From: Artocarpus heterophyllus
Lineage: Eukaryota > Streptophyta > Magnoliopsida > Rosales > Moraceae
Assembly: GCA_025403435.1 (NCBI GenBank)
Contig: CM046330.1
Coordinates: 20,978,239-21,042,238 of the forward strand
Direction: 5' to 3'
DNA length: 64,000 bases
The notes under the pieces are model-generated. The model searched no databases and was not told the DNA's origin. It saw only the letters and a program-made list of their open reading frames with translations. Shown here piece after piece: positions 20,866-33,373 of this stretch (its first letter is position 1; each line of letters begins with the position of its first letter). Made by a program: the position numbers and the translations under genes.

Positions 20866-23800
20866 TTAAAGAAATATTTTAAAATAAATTAACATAAATT
20901 GGTTTATAGATGCCCATTTTTTTCTCTTGTTTTTCATTGGTTCCTCAATACATATCCATTCCACATCTTTCTGAAGCAAGTACGAAACATCATCTTCAAA
21001 ATCATCTATCTCTTCAGCCAGTGGCAATCCCTTGGTGAATGAAGGGATGTCCGCGCAATCCTCGGTAACTTTTTCACCATTGACAACTAATCTTGGCTTC
21101 ATCGGGACAACTAGAGACAACTCCATGTCTTGGGGATCTGTAATATAGAAAACTTGGATTGCTTGTGATGCCATAATGAAGGGATCATTCCTGTACCCTA
21201 ATCTTCTAAAGTCAACCACTATGATTCCATGATTATCATTCTTAGCATAGTCGTTGTCGGTCCACTTGCACTTAAAAAGTGCTATGCGCGATCCCCTATA
21301 ATCAAGTTCCCAAATAGCTTCAATGAAACCAAAGTAGTTCATGGTCCCATATACCATATTCTTGTCCTTGGTAGTGGTAATATGCATAGCCTCAGCACAG
21401 ATAGTCACACCGCTATTTTGGACAGGATGCTTCTCATCTCTTTTGCGAGTGTAAAAAGTGTAACCATTAATGGAATATGACGTATACCTTGTAACTACTG
21501 ACGACGGTCCTCTAGCTAGGTTCTTCAAGTCCTGTGACATGCCTCTATCTTGTGATGTAGAGCACTTGCCATAGATATGTGCTTTAATCCACAACCGAAA
21601 GCTCCGGTTGTGTTCATCTTGCAACGACTTCTCATCGACTTCTCATCTCTTGCTCTTTTAGGGTTTGCTTTTTTTAATTCCTTTATGTGCACCTCAATGA
21701 AAGGCTCTACTTCATTAGCATTGTGCAAGACATAAAGACAAGCTTACTCCCACTCCTCTCGATTTACTGATGAAGGATTGCCAGTAGATAGTCCTCTAGT
21801 CACAATGTTTATGGTCTTAGGCATCCCTATGACGTACGCATTAGATAGGTATTTGGAGCAAAATTCAACCAATTCCTCAACTATGTAACTTTCTACAATA
21901 CATCCCTCTGGCCTATTTCAATTCTTCACATAGCCCTTCAAAACCTTCATATATCTTTCAAATGGGTACATCTATCTCAAATACACCAGTCCGCATAACT
22001 TAACTTCATGTACTAAGTGCACCGTTAGATGAATCATGATGTCAAAAAATGCCAGTGGAAAATACTTCTCAAGCATGCATAAGGTTTGCACCAACTCTGA
22101 TTGCAGTGAATCTAGCATAAGTGGATCAATTACCTTAGAGCATATTGAATTGAAGAATGAGCACAACTTGGTAATTGCAAATCTCACATCCTTTGTTAGA
22201 ATTCCCCACAAAGCAAGTGGTAGTAATTGCTGCATCAACACATGACAAACGTGTGTTTTCATGCCAATAAGTTTCAAATTCTTAACCGACACCAACTTTT
22301 AAAGTTTGAAGAATACATGTTTGGTACTTTCAACGAAGCCAGCCATTCATAATGCTTTCTCTTCTCCGCTCTTGATAACGTGTACTTCACCGAAGGTAAG
22401 TAAGTGTTGTTCCCTCTTTTCTTGAGAAACAAATTAGGCCTAATCTCCATTTCTATAAGATCCAACCGAGCTTTTTCACCATCCTTAGTCTTGCCCGGAA
22501 TGTCAAGCAACGTGCCGACTATGGATTCACAAATGTTTTTCTCAATATGCATAACGTCCTAGCAATGACAAACAAAAAGTGTCTTCTAGTATGGAAGATC
22601 AAAAAAGATTGATTTTTTTCCATGGTCCATCAATCGACAGCTCATCCTTACCTCGCTTTCTCTTCCCAAATATGACTCTTATATCTTTTACCATTTCAAA
22701 TATTTGTTCACCTTTGAAAGGATGAGGAGGGTCTCTATCTTCCCTGTTGCCATCAAAGGCTTTCTTTTATTTGCAGTAGCGATGATCTCTTGGCAACCAT
22801 CTTCTATGACTAAGAAAAATGGTTTTCTTGCCATTCTTCAACCGTTTGTAAGACGTTTCTGCCATGCAAATAAGACAACCAATAGAACTCTTCATCGAAT
22901 AACAAGATAAATTACCATATGTGGGGAAGTCGTTAATTGTCCATATCAACATTGCACAGAGTGTGAACATCTCTTCTCGATAAGCATCTCTAACTTCAAC
23001 TCCATTTTCCAATAAGTTTTTTATGTAATTGATTAACAGTGCCAAGTATACATCAATGTCATTACCTAGTTGGTGAGGACCCGAAATCACTAAAGACAAC
23101 ATTAAAAACTTTCGCTTCATGCACATCATTAGAGGGAGATTGTAGTTAACAAGTATTACGGGCCAACTGCTATGCCTACTACTCATGTTACCATGTGAGT
23201 TCATTCCATCTATCAACAAAACGAAATGTATATTTCTTAGATCCGTACTAAAGTTGGGATGATCGGCTTCAAAAGTCTTCTATTGTGGTGAATCCACCGA
23301 GTGTCTAAGCATACCATCGTCTACCCGTTTGTGATGATGCCATGTCAAATTCTTGGCATGTTCTGGGTTTTTGAATAAATGCCTCAAACATGGTACCGGT
23401 GGGATGTACCATAACACTTTCTTTGGCACTCCATTCTTACTGTCTTTTGGCTCCTTTCCTTTCTTCCACCTTACTTGTTGACAAACTGGAAAAAAATTCT
23501 CGTCCTCATACTCATTCCTATAAAGAACACAATGATTTTCACAAGCATGATTTTTCTCATAATCCATTCCCAAAGTGCTCAAAGTCTTCTTAGCCTCATA
23601 CATATTAGTTGGTAATTTATTACCCTCTAGTAGAAGCCTTCCTAAAAATTCCAAAAGCTTTGTGAAAATAGAATTTGACCACCCACCCAACGTTTTCAAA
23701 TTCCATAATCCAACTAAAATGGACAATTTGGTGAAATTAGTACACCCCTCATACACGGGTGTGTCGACATCATTCATCATTGTCTCAAATGCTTCCGAAC

Positions 23801-24142
23801 GGTGCACAAAGTGCTCTTGCAAATCATTGACTATGTCCACTATATTTTCGTGATCATCCATATTATCCTCCACAATAGATTCCTTCCCTTTACTTACTAA
23901 AGTTGGATTATTGAAATTAGACTCGCCATGAAAATGCCACATTTGATAACTACTTATAATTCCATTTCGGAATAAATGTCCTCTAACAATTGGAATTGGA
24001 TGCAATCTATGGTTTCCACATTGAACACAAAGACACCAATTTTATCATCATTGGCATGACTTTTGGCAAAATCCAAGAACTCTTCCACACCATTCACGTA
24101 TTCTTTAGACAATAGAAAATCCCACATCCATTTCCTATCGAT
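20866..24142 (-). pseudogene. TNP2: TNP2-type CACTA transposase, broken
   Basis: TNP2 carries out excision and insertion of En/Spm elements. Domains in order on the minus strand: N-terminal block (24142-24020, DRKWMWDFLLS; the usual ATG is ATC, and an in-frame ATG follows five codons later); MHPIPIVRGHLF to HSVDSPQ (24005-23280, with KTLSTLGMDYEKNHACENHC); a TAG at 23282-23280; then the Transposase_21 core (LIDGMNSHGNMSSRHSSWPV, PGNDIDVYL) in 23219-22767; NICESIVGTLLDIPGKTKDG (22552-22274); DUF4218 (FAITKLCSFFNSICSKVIDP, HEVKLCGLVYLR); and DUF4216 (21624-20866, SYSINGYTFYTR, GFIEAIWELDY). Several frameshifts and stops make it inactive. Family assignment is certain. Confidence 0.85.
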
Positions 24143-24559
24143 TTTGCAAGGCCTAGATCAAAATAATAAATAGCAAATATTCAATTAAAATGAATTTCAC
24201 AAATTATATACATACACACCATATATATTAGATCTAATCATAAAACATAAACATCACACATCATAAAACAAATTACACATACCCATTATAAAACAAATAA
24301 ATCAAACCCATGATCCACAACACAATCAACATGGAATAAACAACAAAATCAACGACAAATTTTCAATTTCAAATTAATTAAACAACAAGATCAACAACAA
24401 TTTAACAATTTCTAACAAAAAACTTACAATTTCGAATGAGATTAAGAAGTGTGGAGGCGGAGATGGACGGCTGTAGCTGTTGCAGAGTGCTCTATGTTCA
24501 TTTTTGAGTGGTGAGTTTTTGATTTGTGTTTGATTGTCGAGGTGGAAAGGGGTTGTTAA

Positions 24560-24798
24560 GAGAGATACCACGACGGTTTTTTAAGTACAACCTACCATGA
24601 CGGTTTTTTAAAAAAACCGTTGTGGTAAGTCAAAGCTACCACAACGATTTTTTAAAAAACCATCGTAGTAGCTTCCGCACTTACCACGACAGTTTTCATG
24701 TTTGCGGGCTAACTTGCCGCTTTTTTTTCGCTTATCACAACGGTTTTTGAGAAACGGTCGTGAAATGAAGGTCATATAATCTCAAATTTGTTATAGTA
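24560..24798. repeat. right subterminal array and terminus of CACTA-1
   Basis: ACCACGACGGTTTTTTAA and its complements are repeated up to the end ATTTGTTATAGTA. The terminal 30 bp, read inward, match the start of CACTA-2 at 44644, so the two elements belong to one family. As the TNP2 gene runs away from this end, this is the promoter end. Confidence 0.75.
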
Positions 24799-25566
24799 TA
24801 ATATATGATTGAACAACTAATTGTTGTGTTTGTCTTTTGTTATATCGTTGTAATTTAAACCAACTTAACCAAAATATAAAGGAATAGGGGGCTAATTTTC
24901 TTAATAACGTTTGTAAATTTTTTCGGTTTATAATTAATTACTTGTCAATAATCATCTTAATTAACTTTTTTCTAGAGCATTTGAGAATTATTGTAACACT
25001 CACCTAACATAATCCTAAAAGACCCGTCTAGTTACATTAAGTAGTGTTACATCTTACCTTTTTACTTATGTTAACCTTAATATGTAATTCAAAAGGAGTA
25101 TAAAAATACGGGCAAATTTGAATGTTTAAAAAGGTTTTAATTAGTGAGGATATCAAAACATATGTAATACACCCAAATGGCTGGCCAAATATATACAATA
25201 TAACAAATCTCTCAAAAATAGGATCAAGCGTATACCATATATAATCCTTCTGGCTCACTAAAATGCATATATAATAGGACCACAAAATAACAGGTCAGCT
25301 GTTCCATATACATTAGCCACGAACATTGGGAATGTGCCAACGAATCATCTAGTCCTCAACTAGTGTTGGAACATGCCCTCATCTACATCACCATAAAAAT
25401 GAGTGGGCTAATGCCTAGTAAGTAGAATTATGCAAGCATGAGTAGCATTTGAATGAATGAACTCAATTAATATATGTTTACTCTTTAACTTTTCACTTTA
25501 TCTTCTTTTCATTTCAGTTACTCTTCACTGTATTTTTCTTACTCTTTACATAATGTGCACATCGTT

Positions 25567-25775
25567 TAGCGTTTCCTGGAGGAGAAGTATTACATTCCAG
25601 ATGCTTAAATAATTGGTGTCTTGGATGCTTAACATCACACATGGCATCCTAAATGCCTAATTATTGCATCCTAGATGCTTAAAAGTTTCACATGGCATCC
25701 TAGATGCCTAATCATTACGTCCTTGACACTTAAAAGTTTCACATCATTGCATCCCAAACGTTTAGAGTCCCATCA
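25567..25775. repeat. short tandem repeat inside the solo LTR
   Basis: Units of about 27-30 bp built on GCATCCTAGATGCTTAAAAG with diverged copies (GTCTTGGATGCTTAACAT, GCATCCTAAATGCCTAATT). About seven copies. Not coding. Confidence 0.65.
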
Positions 25776-26421
25776 CAGCTCACCAGTACAATCAATTTCA
25801 TATTTTCTATAATTCTGTACATGTTGGCATATATTTGAAATCACAACATGTAATGTAGTGCATATAAATTTCACATATCAATTCACAACATTAAATGCAC
25901 AACAATTATGGTGATATAAGTGAAATTCAACTTACTTTACTCAATGAGACTATCAATAAAGCTTTCGTGGGGTTCGGTACTTTACACCTCTGAAAAATTG
26001 AAAATTTCTAATTAATTACCACTAATCTGACAATAACTAATAATCAAACATTAAGGAGCTCAATTCTCAATTTTAAATATATATTGTTAGTCTAATCCTT
26101 ATAACTAGCTTCACTTTAACCTCTTAAATTACAAAATATATGAAAATTAAAGTTCAATTGAACTCATGGTTTTGAAAATATTGAAAAAACAGACTTAGGG
26201 ACCCTATAACCCCAGATAAGGCCATTTGGCCGAATCTAGCCTAGGACTGGCTAAGGGCTGCTGAGGCAACCCTACCTGCACACACGGGCTGCCCACACAG
26301 GCTTCACATAGGCCCTGTGTGTAGGCTTGTGTGAAAGCTGTTGACCTAGTGTGGCCGGCCAGCTCAAGGGGACCATTTTAACCTCCTTTTGAGCTCATTT
26401 TGGTCCGAAATGATCCAAACC

Positions 26422-28637
26422 TGTCACGCCCTGGAGTACGGGAGGTGACGTGGTGGATTATTTAAATTAATTAAAAGGAAAATTTAATTAAAAACAAGAA
26501 TTTTAGAGGTTAAATTAAATAATAAAAATGTGAAAGTTTCAAAACAACATTGTATAAAAGAGTTCATAAACATTAAGCAGGTGAAATCATTAATCGAATA
26601 ATAAAATAATAAAGAACCGCGAGTATGGGTCCCCCTGACCCACAACTTATGCACACACATAGTACTGACAATATAATAATACAACCACAGTCCAAGTACA
26701 AATAGAGTTAAAACATTACATGCCTTGATCAAGTTCTACAAATAATCTACTAATCCTTCTACTGCTCCTGATTTCTGTCCGTTGAGTCTTCTCTGAACCT
26801 AAGAGGAAATCCACCTAGAGGGGGAAGTTTAAAAAAAAACAAACAAAATGTGAGCGAAAGGCTCAGTAGGACTATATTTCTATTAGATCATTTAATTTAA
26901 AGAAAAATCTCACTATTCAGGGAATTATTTAAAAAGAACCTTGAATAAATAAATTTAATAAATTTAAACAAAACCGTTCTTACCCAAAACAGTATATTTA
27001 GTCAACCAGAAATATCGTCATTTTCTTTTCCTAGGCAAACCATAAGGATATCACCACCGTAGTGGCCCAGTTGGGTTTCAGGACCTGCCCCCAAGGTCGA
27101 TCGCTACACAACCCGATCTCTGATATGGCATCATGCCTTTATATTCATTACTAACATTATTCAAAACCCATATACCAGATGTTTTCATTATCATTCATTA
27201 TGAAGTTCATCTCAGTTTATGGTTTACAAAAATAAAACTAACAAATTCCATTTTCAATCCATCGTTGAAAACATTTTTTTTATAGAAACCCTTTTCAAAG
27301 CCAAATCATTTTGAAACTGGGTTACCAAAGAAAGGGTAGAAGTCCTACCTTGATACTCATGTCGATGCCCCACACCGTAATCCCGGTTAGCTATACGCTA
27401 GCTCCGCGGAACGACAAACGTTCCTAGATACACACTAAGTCGATCAATATCTAGTTTGAGACATTCTATGTTACTAAACCATTTCATGATGTCCTAGTGT
27501 GCCATTTTTATCTTTAAAATCATTTTACAAGGTTGGAATTTAAATCGGGGTTCAAAACGGTAAAAATGGGTGAAAAATCACAAAATTTTCTATGCTCTGT
27601 CGGCTTACCGGATGCCCTGCTTCGGCCAGCCGAATTGTGCAATTCGGCCAGCCGAACTGTGCAATTCGGCCTGCCGGAAATCAGGTCCAGTCGGTCGGAC
27701 ATTCTCCAGGTTCGGCTTGCCGAACGGATGAGTCCGGCCTGCCGATCCCTTAAATCTGACCTACCGAACTGGAAAAATCCAAAAATCCCAGCCACGGGTT
27801 TTCGTTCTCCCAAAATCTAAATCTTGATTTTAACCTGTTTTTCTCAAATCTCAGGCATAGAAAACATTCATAGATGATAGAAAAACATGTTTGGACACTT
27901 TTGAACTCATTTAAACAAGATTTAAACACAAAAATCCTAAAAATCCTAAAATGGGAGAAAATGAGGAAAAATGAAAAATCTTGAATCTAATCCGTTTTTC
28001 TTCAATCCAAGCTTAGATTCTAGGTGTTCTAAGTTCCTTTAACTCAAATCAAGGGTTTTCTAAGCTCAAACAAACTTGGATTTCAAAAATGCACAAAAAT
28101 TAAAAATTTTGAAAAAGTTTAGAAATTTCAAAACTAAACTCAAATCGAAGCTTCAATCCGCATTCTTGGTTGCCAAATCACGTCCCCGAACTTCCTTCTT
28201 GCTAACCGGAATCTTGGATTCGAATTTTGATCCAAAAATTTGAGGAAAATTTGAGAGAGAAGAGAGAGACCGAGAGAGAACAAGAGTGAGAGAGACCCAC
28301 GGGAAGAGAGAGAAGGAGAGATCGAGAGAGTGAGAAGAAAAGAGTGGGACAGAGAATAAATAGAGAGAAATGGTGGGCGGTTTTACTGTGCGAAAGCCAA
28401 ATACCACCCACGGTTTTGTAAAACAGAATATTTTTAACATTTTACAAATTGTTGTGGCTTAAAACTCAAAACATCATTTTAAAACAATAAGAAATCATTT
28501 GAATTTATTAAATTAACAAAACAACCAGAAATTTAAAATTTAACCAAATAATCAAATTAATGTTGAAACATTAATTATGGCACACTAATTCATCATTTTA
28601 TATTACAATAACATTAAATAAATTTTGGAGCGTTACA
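26422..28637 (-). repeat. 3' LTR of gypsy-1
   Basis: The plus strand begins TGTCACGCCCTGG and ends GGAGCGTTACA. A cluster of TTCGGCCAGCCGAA-type motifs lies at 27598-27775. A CT/AG-rich tract and a TATTTATTC promoter-like site (complement near 28350) precede it in element sense, so the cluster is in the transcribed part of the LTR. Open frames inside it (for example 27520-27820 on both strands) reflect the repeat and are not genes. Confidence 0.9.
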
Positions 28638-28662
28638 ACTCTCCACCCCTAAAAGAAATTTA
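28638..28662 (-). promoter_or_regulatory. polypurine tract of gypsy-1
   Basis: On the minus strand a TTTAGGGGTGGAGAG run directly abuts the LTR start TGTAACGC. This is the plus-strand DNA priming site. Confidence 0.7.
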
Positions 28663-28689
28663 GCCCACGAAATTTACAACTTAATTCAG

Positions 28690-29930
28690 AAACAAAACAA
28701 ATGCAGATACAATTCCTGCATACTCGAGTCTAGTTCCCAAGTGGCTTCATCAACCCCGTGATGCTGCCACACAACCTTTACTAACAATATCTCACGACGA
28801 CACAAACTGATCACTTTTCGATCGATGATCTAAATCGGTACCTCCTCGTACGTCGTATCTTCCCAAACCTGCACATCGCGAAATGAAACTATCTTACCCT
28901 GCTCAGGTGGACACTTCCTAAGCATCAACACATGGGACACATCGTGAACATGAGAGAGTTCGGGCGAAAGGTCGAGCTGATAAGCAACCACACCAACACA
29001 CTGACTGATCTCGAACGGTCCAATATACCTCGATGCAAGCTTTCCACTCACTCTGAACCACATAGTTCCTTTACGAGGCGATACCTTCAAGAGAACAAAA
29101 TCTCCTACCGCAAACACTAAGGGTCTACGTCTTCTATCCGCATAGCTCTTTGGTCGACTCTGAGCTGCCCTCAATCGACCTCGAATCACGGTGACTTTCT
29201 CATTGCTATCACGGATCTTATCCGGCCCAAGAATAACCCTATCTTCCGGCTCTGCCCAACACGCTGGTGACAGACACGGTCGCCCATACAACGCCTCAAA
29301 CGGTGCCATACCAATACTCGCTTGATAGCTATTGTTGTACGCGAACTCCGCTAGATGCAAATATTTCTTCCAATTCCCGCCGAAGTCTAACGCACAGGCA
29401 CGCAACATATCCTCGAGAATTTGAATAACCCGCTCAAACTGCCCATCAGTCTTTGGATGAAACACCATACTGAAGTTCAAATCCATACCTAAAGCCTCCT
29501 GAAAACTCCACCAGGACTTAGCATTAAACCCGGTGTCTCGATCAGAAGTGATGGACAATGGAACTCCATGCAATCTCACTATGTTATGTAGATACAAATC
29601 TCCGAGAATCCTCCTCAAACATATCGGCCTGAACGGAATGAAATGCGTTGATTTCATCAACCTGTCGACCACAACCCAAACTGCATCATGCCGCTGCTCC
29701 GTCCTCGGCAAGTCTGTGAAAAAACCCATCGTCACATGCTCCCATTTCCACCCTGGAATAGGAAGCGGTTGAAGCTGACCTGCAGGCTTCTGATGCTTGG
29801 CTTTCACCGGAAGACACGTCGTACACTTGGCTACGTACTCTTGAACATCTTTCTTCATGCCTCTCCACCAATATTGCCTCTTCAAATCGCGATACGTCTT
29901 TGTGCTCCCGGGATGAATGGCAAACTAAGA
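28690..29930 (-). pseudogene. int: gypsy-1 integrase with chromodomain-like tail
   Basis: Integrase joins the cDNA to target DNA. The zinc-binding part (HPGSTKTYRDLKRQYWW, KCTTC) is followed by the catalytic core with Asp in WVVVDRLMKSTHF, Asp in SDRDTGF and Glu in TDGQFERVIQ (the usual Thr of TDGQTER is Phe). Then come GPFEISQCVGVVAYQLDL and HDVSHVLMLRK. After one TAG near 28828 the frame continues with VVWQHHGVDEATWEL, the end of a chromodomain as in Tekay/Del elements; such domains steer insertion to heterochromatin. A stop also lies just upstream of HPGST. Otherwise the frame is open for 352 codons. Confidence 0.85.
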
Positions 29931-30080
29931 CCTATGGGCTTCGTCCAAAATAGCTTCCATCACCTCAGCGATAGCTGGAACTACAAGACGCTCCTGGAAA
30001 TACAACGATCCATCTGCATGAACTCTCCATTCTTCAAACTGCTCTCTGTTCTGAATCTACGACCAAATCCCCTGCAAATG

Positions 30081-30938
30081 CTAATCCTGCCACTGATTCT
30101 GCTTCACCATCTGAACAAGAGCTGGGATCGCCTCCACATGATATACCAAAACTCGATCATAGTCTTCATGATACCGTAGCCCATACTCACTCACTGTCGC
30201 ATCCCTGCTCCAGTCCTCAAAAGCCAAACAAGTGAGAATCCCTGAAGACTTCCTGCTAAGCGCATCCGCGACCACATTAGCTATCCCGGGATGATACTGC
30301 AACGCAAAATCATAATCCTCCATATACTCTATCCATCTACGCTGCCTCAAATTAAGATCTCTCTGAGTGAACAGATACCTCAAACTCTTATGATCGAAAA
30401 AGACCTGAAATGTCGCCCCATACAAATAACATCTCCAAATCTTCAACGCGTGAATCACTGCCGCGAGCTCCAAGTCATGAGTAGGATAATTCCGCTCGTG
30501 AGGTCGTAGCTGTCTCGATTCGTACACAACCACGCGTCTATGCTGCATCAACACATATCCAAGTCCACGTCCTGAAGCATCTACGTAAACCTCATACGGC
30601 TCGTCACTACTAGGAATAACCAACATTGGGGCTGAAGTCAACCGATTCTTCAATTCCTGAAAAGCAAGCACACATTCTTCATCCCACTCAAACCTGACAT
30701 TTTTCTTGATCAATCTCGTCAACGGAGCTGCAATATTCGAAAAATCCTTTACAAATTTCCTGTAATAACCAGCGAGACCCAAGAAGCTACGAATTTCTGC
30801 TACATAACTTGGTCGTTCCCATTCCACTATGGCTTCAATCTTGGACGGATCCATAGAAATACCATGCTCAGAGATGACATGACCCAGAAATTTGACCTCA
30901 GTAAACCAAAACTCACACTTTTCCCTCTTGGCATACAA
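30081..30938 (-). pseudogene. gypsy-1 RNase H region of pol
   Basis: An open 286-codon stretch carries the connection of reverse transcriptase to RNase [35 protein letters not shown], then RNase H with [32 protein letters not shown] and DHKSLRYLF. It ends at [13 protein letters not shown] and a short linker toward integrase. It degrades the RNA strand during cDNA synthesis. Three stops in 30939-30995 separate it from the reverse transcriptase. Confidence 0.88.
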
Positions 30939-30992
30939 CTAGTGCTCCCGCAGAGTCTGAAGCATGATCTAGAGATGCTGCTCATGCTCCTC

Positions 30993-31700
30993 CTAAGTCT
31001 TAGAATACACTAGAATGTCATCGATGAACTCGATCACAAACTGATCTAGATACGGCCTAAATATCCTGTTCATCAAATCCATGAAAGCTGTCGGAGCATT
31101 CGTCAACCCAAACAACATAACCAGAAACTCAAAATACTCATACCGGGTCCTAAAAGCTGTCTTGGGAATATTCTCTTCCTTAATCCTAAGTTGATGGTAA
31201 CTCGACCACAAATCAATCTTTGAGAAGTACCGCAAACCTCTCAACTGATCAAACAACTCATCGATCCTAGGCAAGGGATACTTATTCTTCACTGTAACAT
31301 GATTCAGCTGCCGATAATCTACACACAACCTGAGAGTCCCATCATGTTTCTTAGCAAACAAAACAGGTGCTCCCCATGAAGATGTACTATTCTGAATATA
31401 CGCTTTATCAACAAGCTCCTGAAGTTGCTTCCTCAATTCTTTCATTTCTGCCGGCGCCATCCGATAAGGTGCTATAGAAATCGGTGCTGTCCTTGGAAAC
31501 AACTCAATACCAAACTCGATTTCCAGATGTGGTGGTAATCTTGGCAACTCATCGGGGAAGACATCCTCAAACTCATCAACCACCGGAATCGCTACACTTC
31601 TTCTCAAAGCATAGGGCTCGCACTCTAAATTTGCAAGAAAAACACAACAAACCAGATTTCTTCGCTCTCCTAGACACGACTTTATGAGACGCTCACTCAT
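30993..31700 (-). pseudogene. gypsy-1 reverse transcriptase
   Basis: Contains [55 protein letters not shown] (normally DLRSGYHQ) and [14 protein letters not shown] with the catalytic Asp pair. It is the usual gypsy polymerase arrangement following the protease. Frame intact for 235 codons. Confidence 0.9.
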
Positions 31701-32131
31701 TAACCAATCACCACCACCCGGTAGGTGATCATCGTCCCCCTATCAGACACTAGGGTTACTTTTCTAAGTTGGCAGTCTACAACTACGTCATACCTGGACA
31801 ACCAGTCCATCCCTAGAATTACATCATACGAGCTCATGGGGAGTATAATTAAATCACTTTTCAAAATTTCATCCCCAATCTTTATTTTACAAGATTTACA
31901 CACACAATTCACACACACCCGCCCCAAGGGAGAAGCTATGACTAGGGGTTCATTAAACTCTTCTATCTCTAATCCCAAGGCATGTACAAAAGAACTCGAA
32001 ATGAGAGAATGAGAGGCACCTGCATCAAATAAAACGCGAGCTAAGGATTGAGAAACTAAGATCGTACCATCGACAACCGCGTTACTAGTCTGAGAATCTG
32101 AACCACCCGATGCCATTGCATGAACCTGCAC
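31701..32131 (-). pseudogene. gypsy-1 aspartic protease
   Basis: LFDAGASHSLISSSF holds the active-site Asp as DAGA (commonly DSGA), followed by LGMDWLSRYDVVVDC, the conserved C-terminal block of plant gypsy proteases. It cleaves the polyprotein. A stop near 31700 separates it from the polymerase. Confidence 0.85.
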
Positions 32132-33267
32132 TGGGGCCTTTCCTTTTCCTCTACCAACATTGCTAGGTCATGGATTATTCTACCGATACTGCTGAGATGG
32201 AGACGACTGTACACTAGCTGCACTCGGTGCTCGATACTGAGAGACGCTACGCTAGAAATGCTGCGGCTGCTGCCCTCACGTCGGATATGAAAACTACTGA
32301 GGAGAGAAATGAGGAGACTGCAACTGCGGATACTGTTGAGGCGGAGGTAGGGTCTGAGGCTGAGACGGACGACTGGCATCTTCTCCGGTCTGAGATCCAA
32401 GACGGGCACTCTTGATCAGGCAATTCCTCTTGATGTGTCCGAGCTACTGATAGAAATGACAATGGAAGCTGTAGGGATTGCTACGGCCGCTACCAGATGA
32501 ACTGCTGCTACCACTGTTCGTGCCACCCTGCTTGCTCTTTCCCGGAGTTGGACGGCTACTGGTGCTCTTTCTACCGCTCCTCTGCGATCCCCCTGAAGCT
32601 TTTGCTCTATCCTCACAATACCGCGCATAATCATTTTCCACTGATATTGCTGACGACACAAGCTCTCTAAAACTCCTAAGTCATAGAGCAACCAATTGTC
32701 ACCGAATAAGAGCCTTGAGCCTGGACATTTAATGCACCTCTTGCGTTTCGATGCCACTGTTGATGGAGCAAACCTGGCCAACTCATTAAATCTTGCCTCA
32801 TATTCCCGAACTGACAAATCACACTGCTGCAACTTGTAGAACTCAATTGCCTTCTGATCTCTATACCCCTGCGGAAAATACCTGTCATAGAACAGCTCCT
32901 CAAATCTATCCCAACTGATATCACCACCGCATTTCAAACGCTTAGCTTGCTTCCACCAAGTATTAGCACCACCCTCGAACTTATATGCAGCAAATTCCAC
33001 ACGATACTCATTAGGCACACCAAGGGTATCCAAATGCTTTACGATCGAGTCTAACCAATATTCTGCCAACTGCGGATCCCCATTACCATCAAAAGTCAAA
33101 ATAGACGCACGCCAAAATTCCTTAAAATATGTGTGCCGATGACCAACATCAGAATCCTCCGGTCTAGCCTTAGCTGCCATCTGCCAAAAAGCCGCAAACA
33201 TAGACCTCATCATGCCCTCATCATTTTCGAACTCGGTGTCAACTGTCGAACGACGTCTAGGTGCCAT
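32132..33267 (-). pseudogene. gag: gypsy-1 gag
   Basis: Starts MAPRRRSTVDTEF at 33267. The capsid core has WLDSIVKHLDTLGVP, YRVEFAAYKFEGGANTWWKQ and RYFPQGYRDQKAIEFYKLQQ, as in Tekay/Del gag. A frameshift follows FAPSTV (near 32750). In another frame a Ser/Gly-rich linker leads to a nucleocapsid knuckle CHFYQ-stop-LGHIKRNC near 32440-32400, in which the second Cys and the frame are lost. Confidence 0.85.
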
Positions 33268-33358
33268 TTTCTCACTTTTGAAAACAAAATTTTAGACTGT
33301 CAGAGGTATTTCATTGTCATACCTATGTGTGCACAATTCCCAAGGTTCATAACCTTGA

Positions 33359-33370
33359 GCTCTGATACCA
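33359..33370 (-). promoter_or_regulatory. primer-binding site of gypsy-1, tRNA-Met
   Basis: The minus strand reads TGGTATCAGAGC three bases inside the 5' LTR, a perfect match to the plant initiator tRNA-Met complement. Confidence 0.9.
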
Positions 33371-33373
33371 TTC

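Larger units (their letters stand above)
8090..24798 (-). mobile_element. CACTA (En/Spm) transposon, CACTA-1, interrupted by copia-1
   Basis: The left end is CACTACTACAG at 8090, preceded by TAA (8087-8089). The right end, read inward on the minus strand, is TACTATAACAAATTTGAG, followed on the plus strand by TAA (24799-24801). This gives a perfect 3-bp target duplication and CACTA-type termini with one end base mutated. Subterminal arrays of short palindromes around CCACGACGGTTT lie at both ends. Inside are a TNP2-type transposase (20866-24142) and a Transposase_24 gene (8940-9960), both minus. Without copia-1 and one copy of its 5-bp duplication the element is about 7.5 kb. Both genes are broken, so it is not autonomous now. 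Confidence 0.85.

Noticed and set aside
27520..27820. Overlapping 95-97 codon frames on both strands
   Set aside because: A by-product of the palindromic motif cluster in the gypsy LTR.
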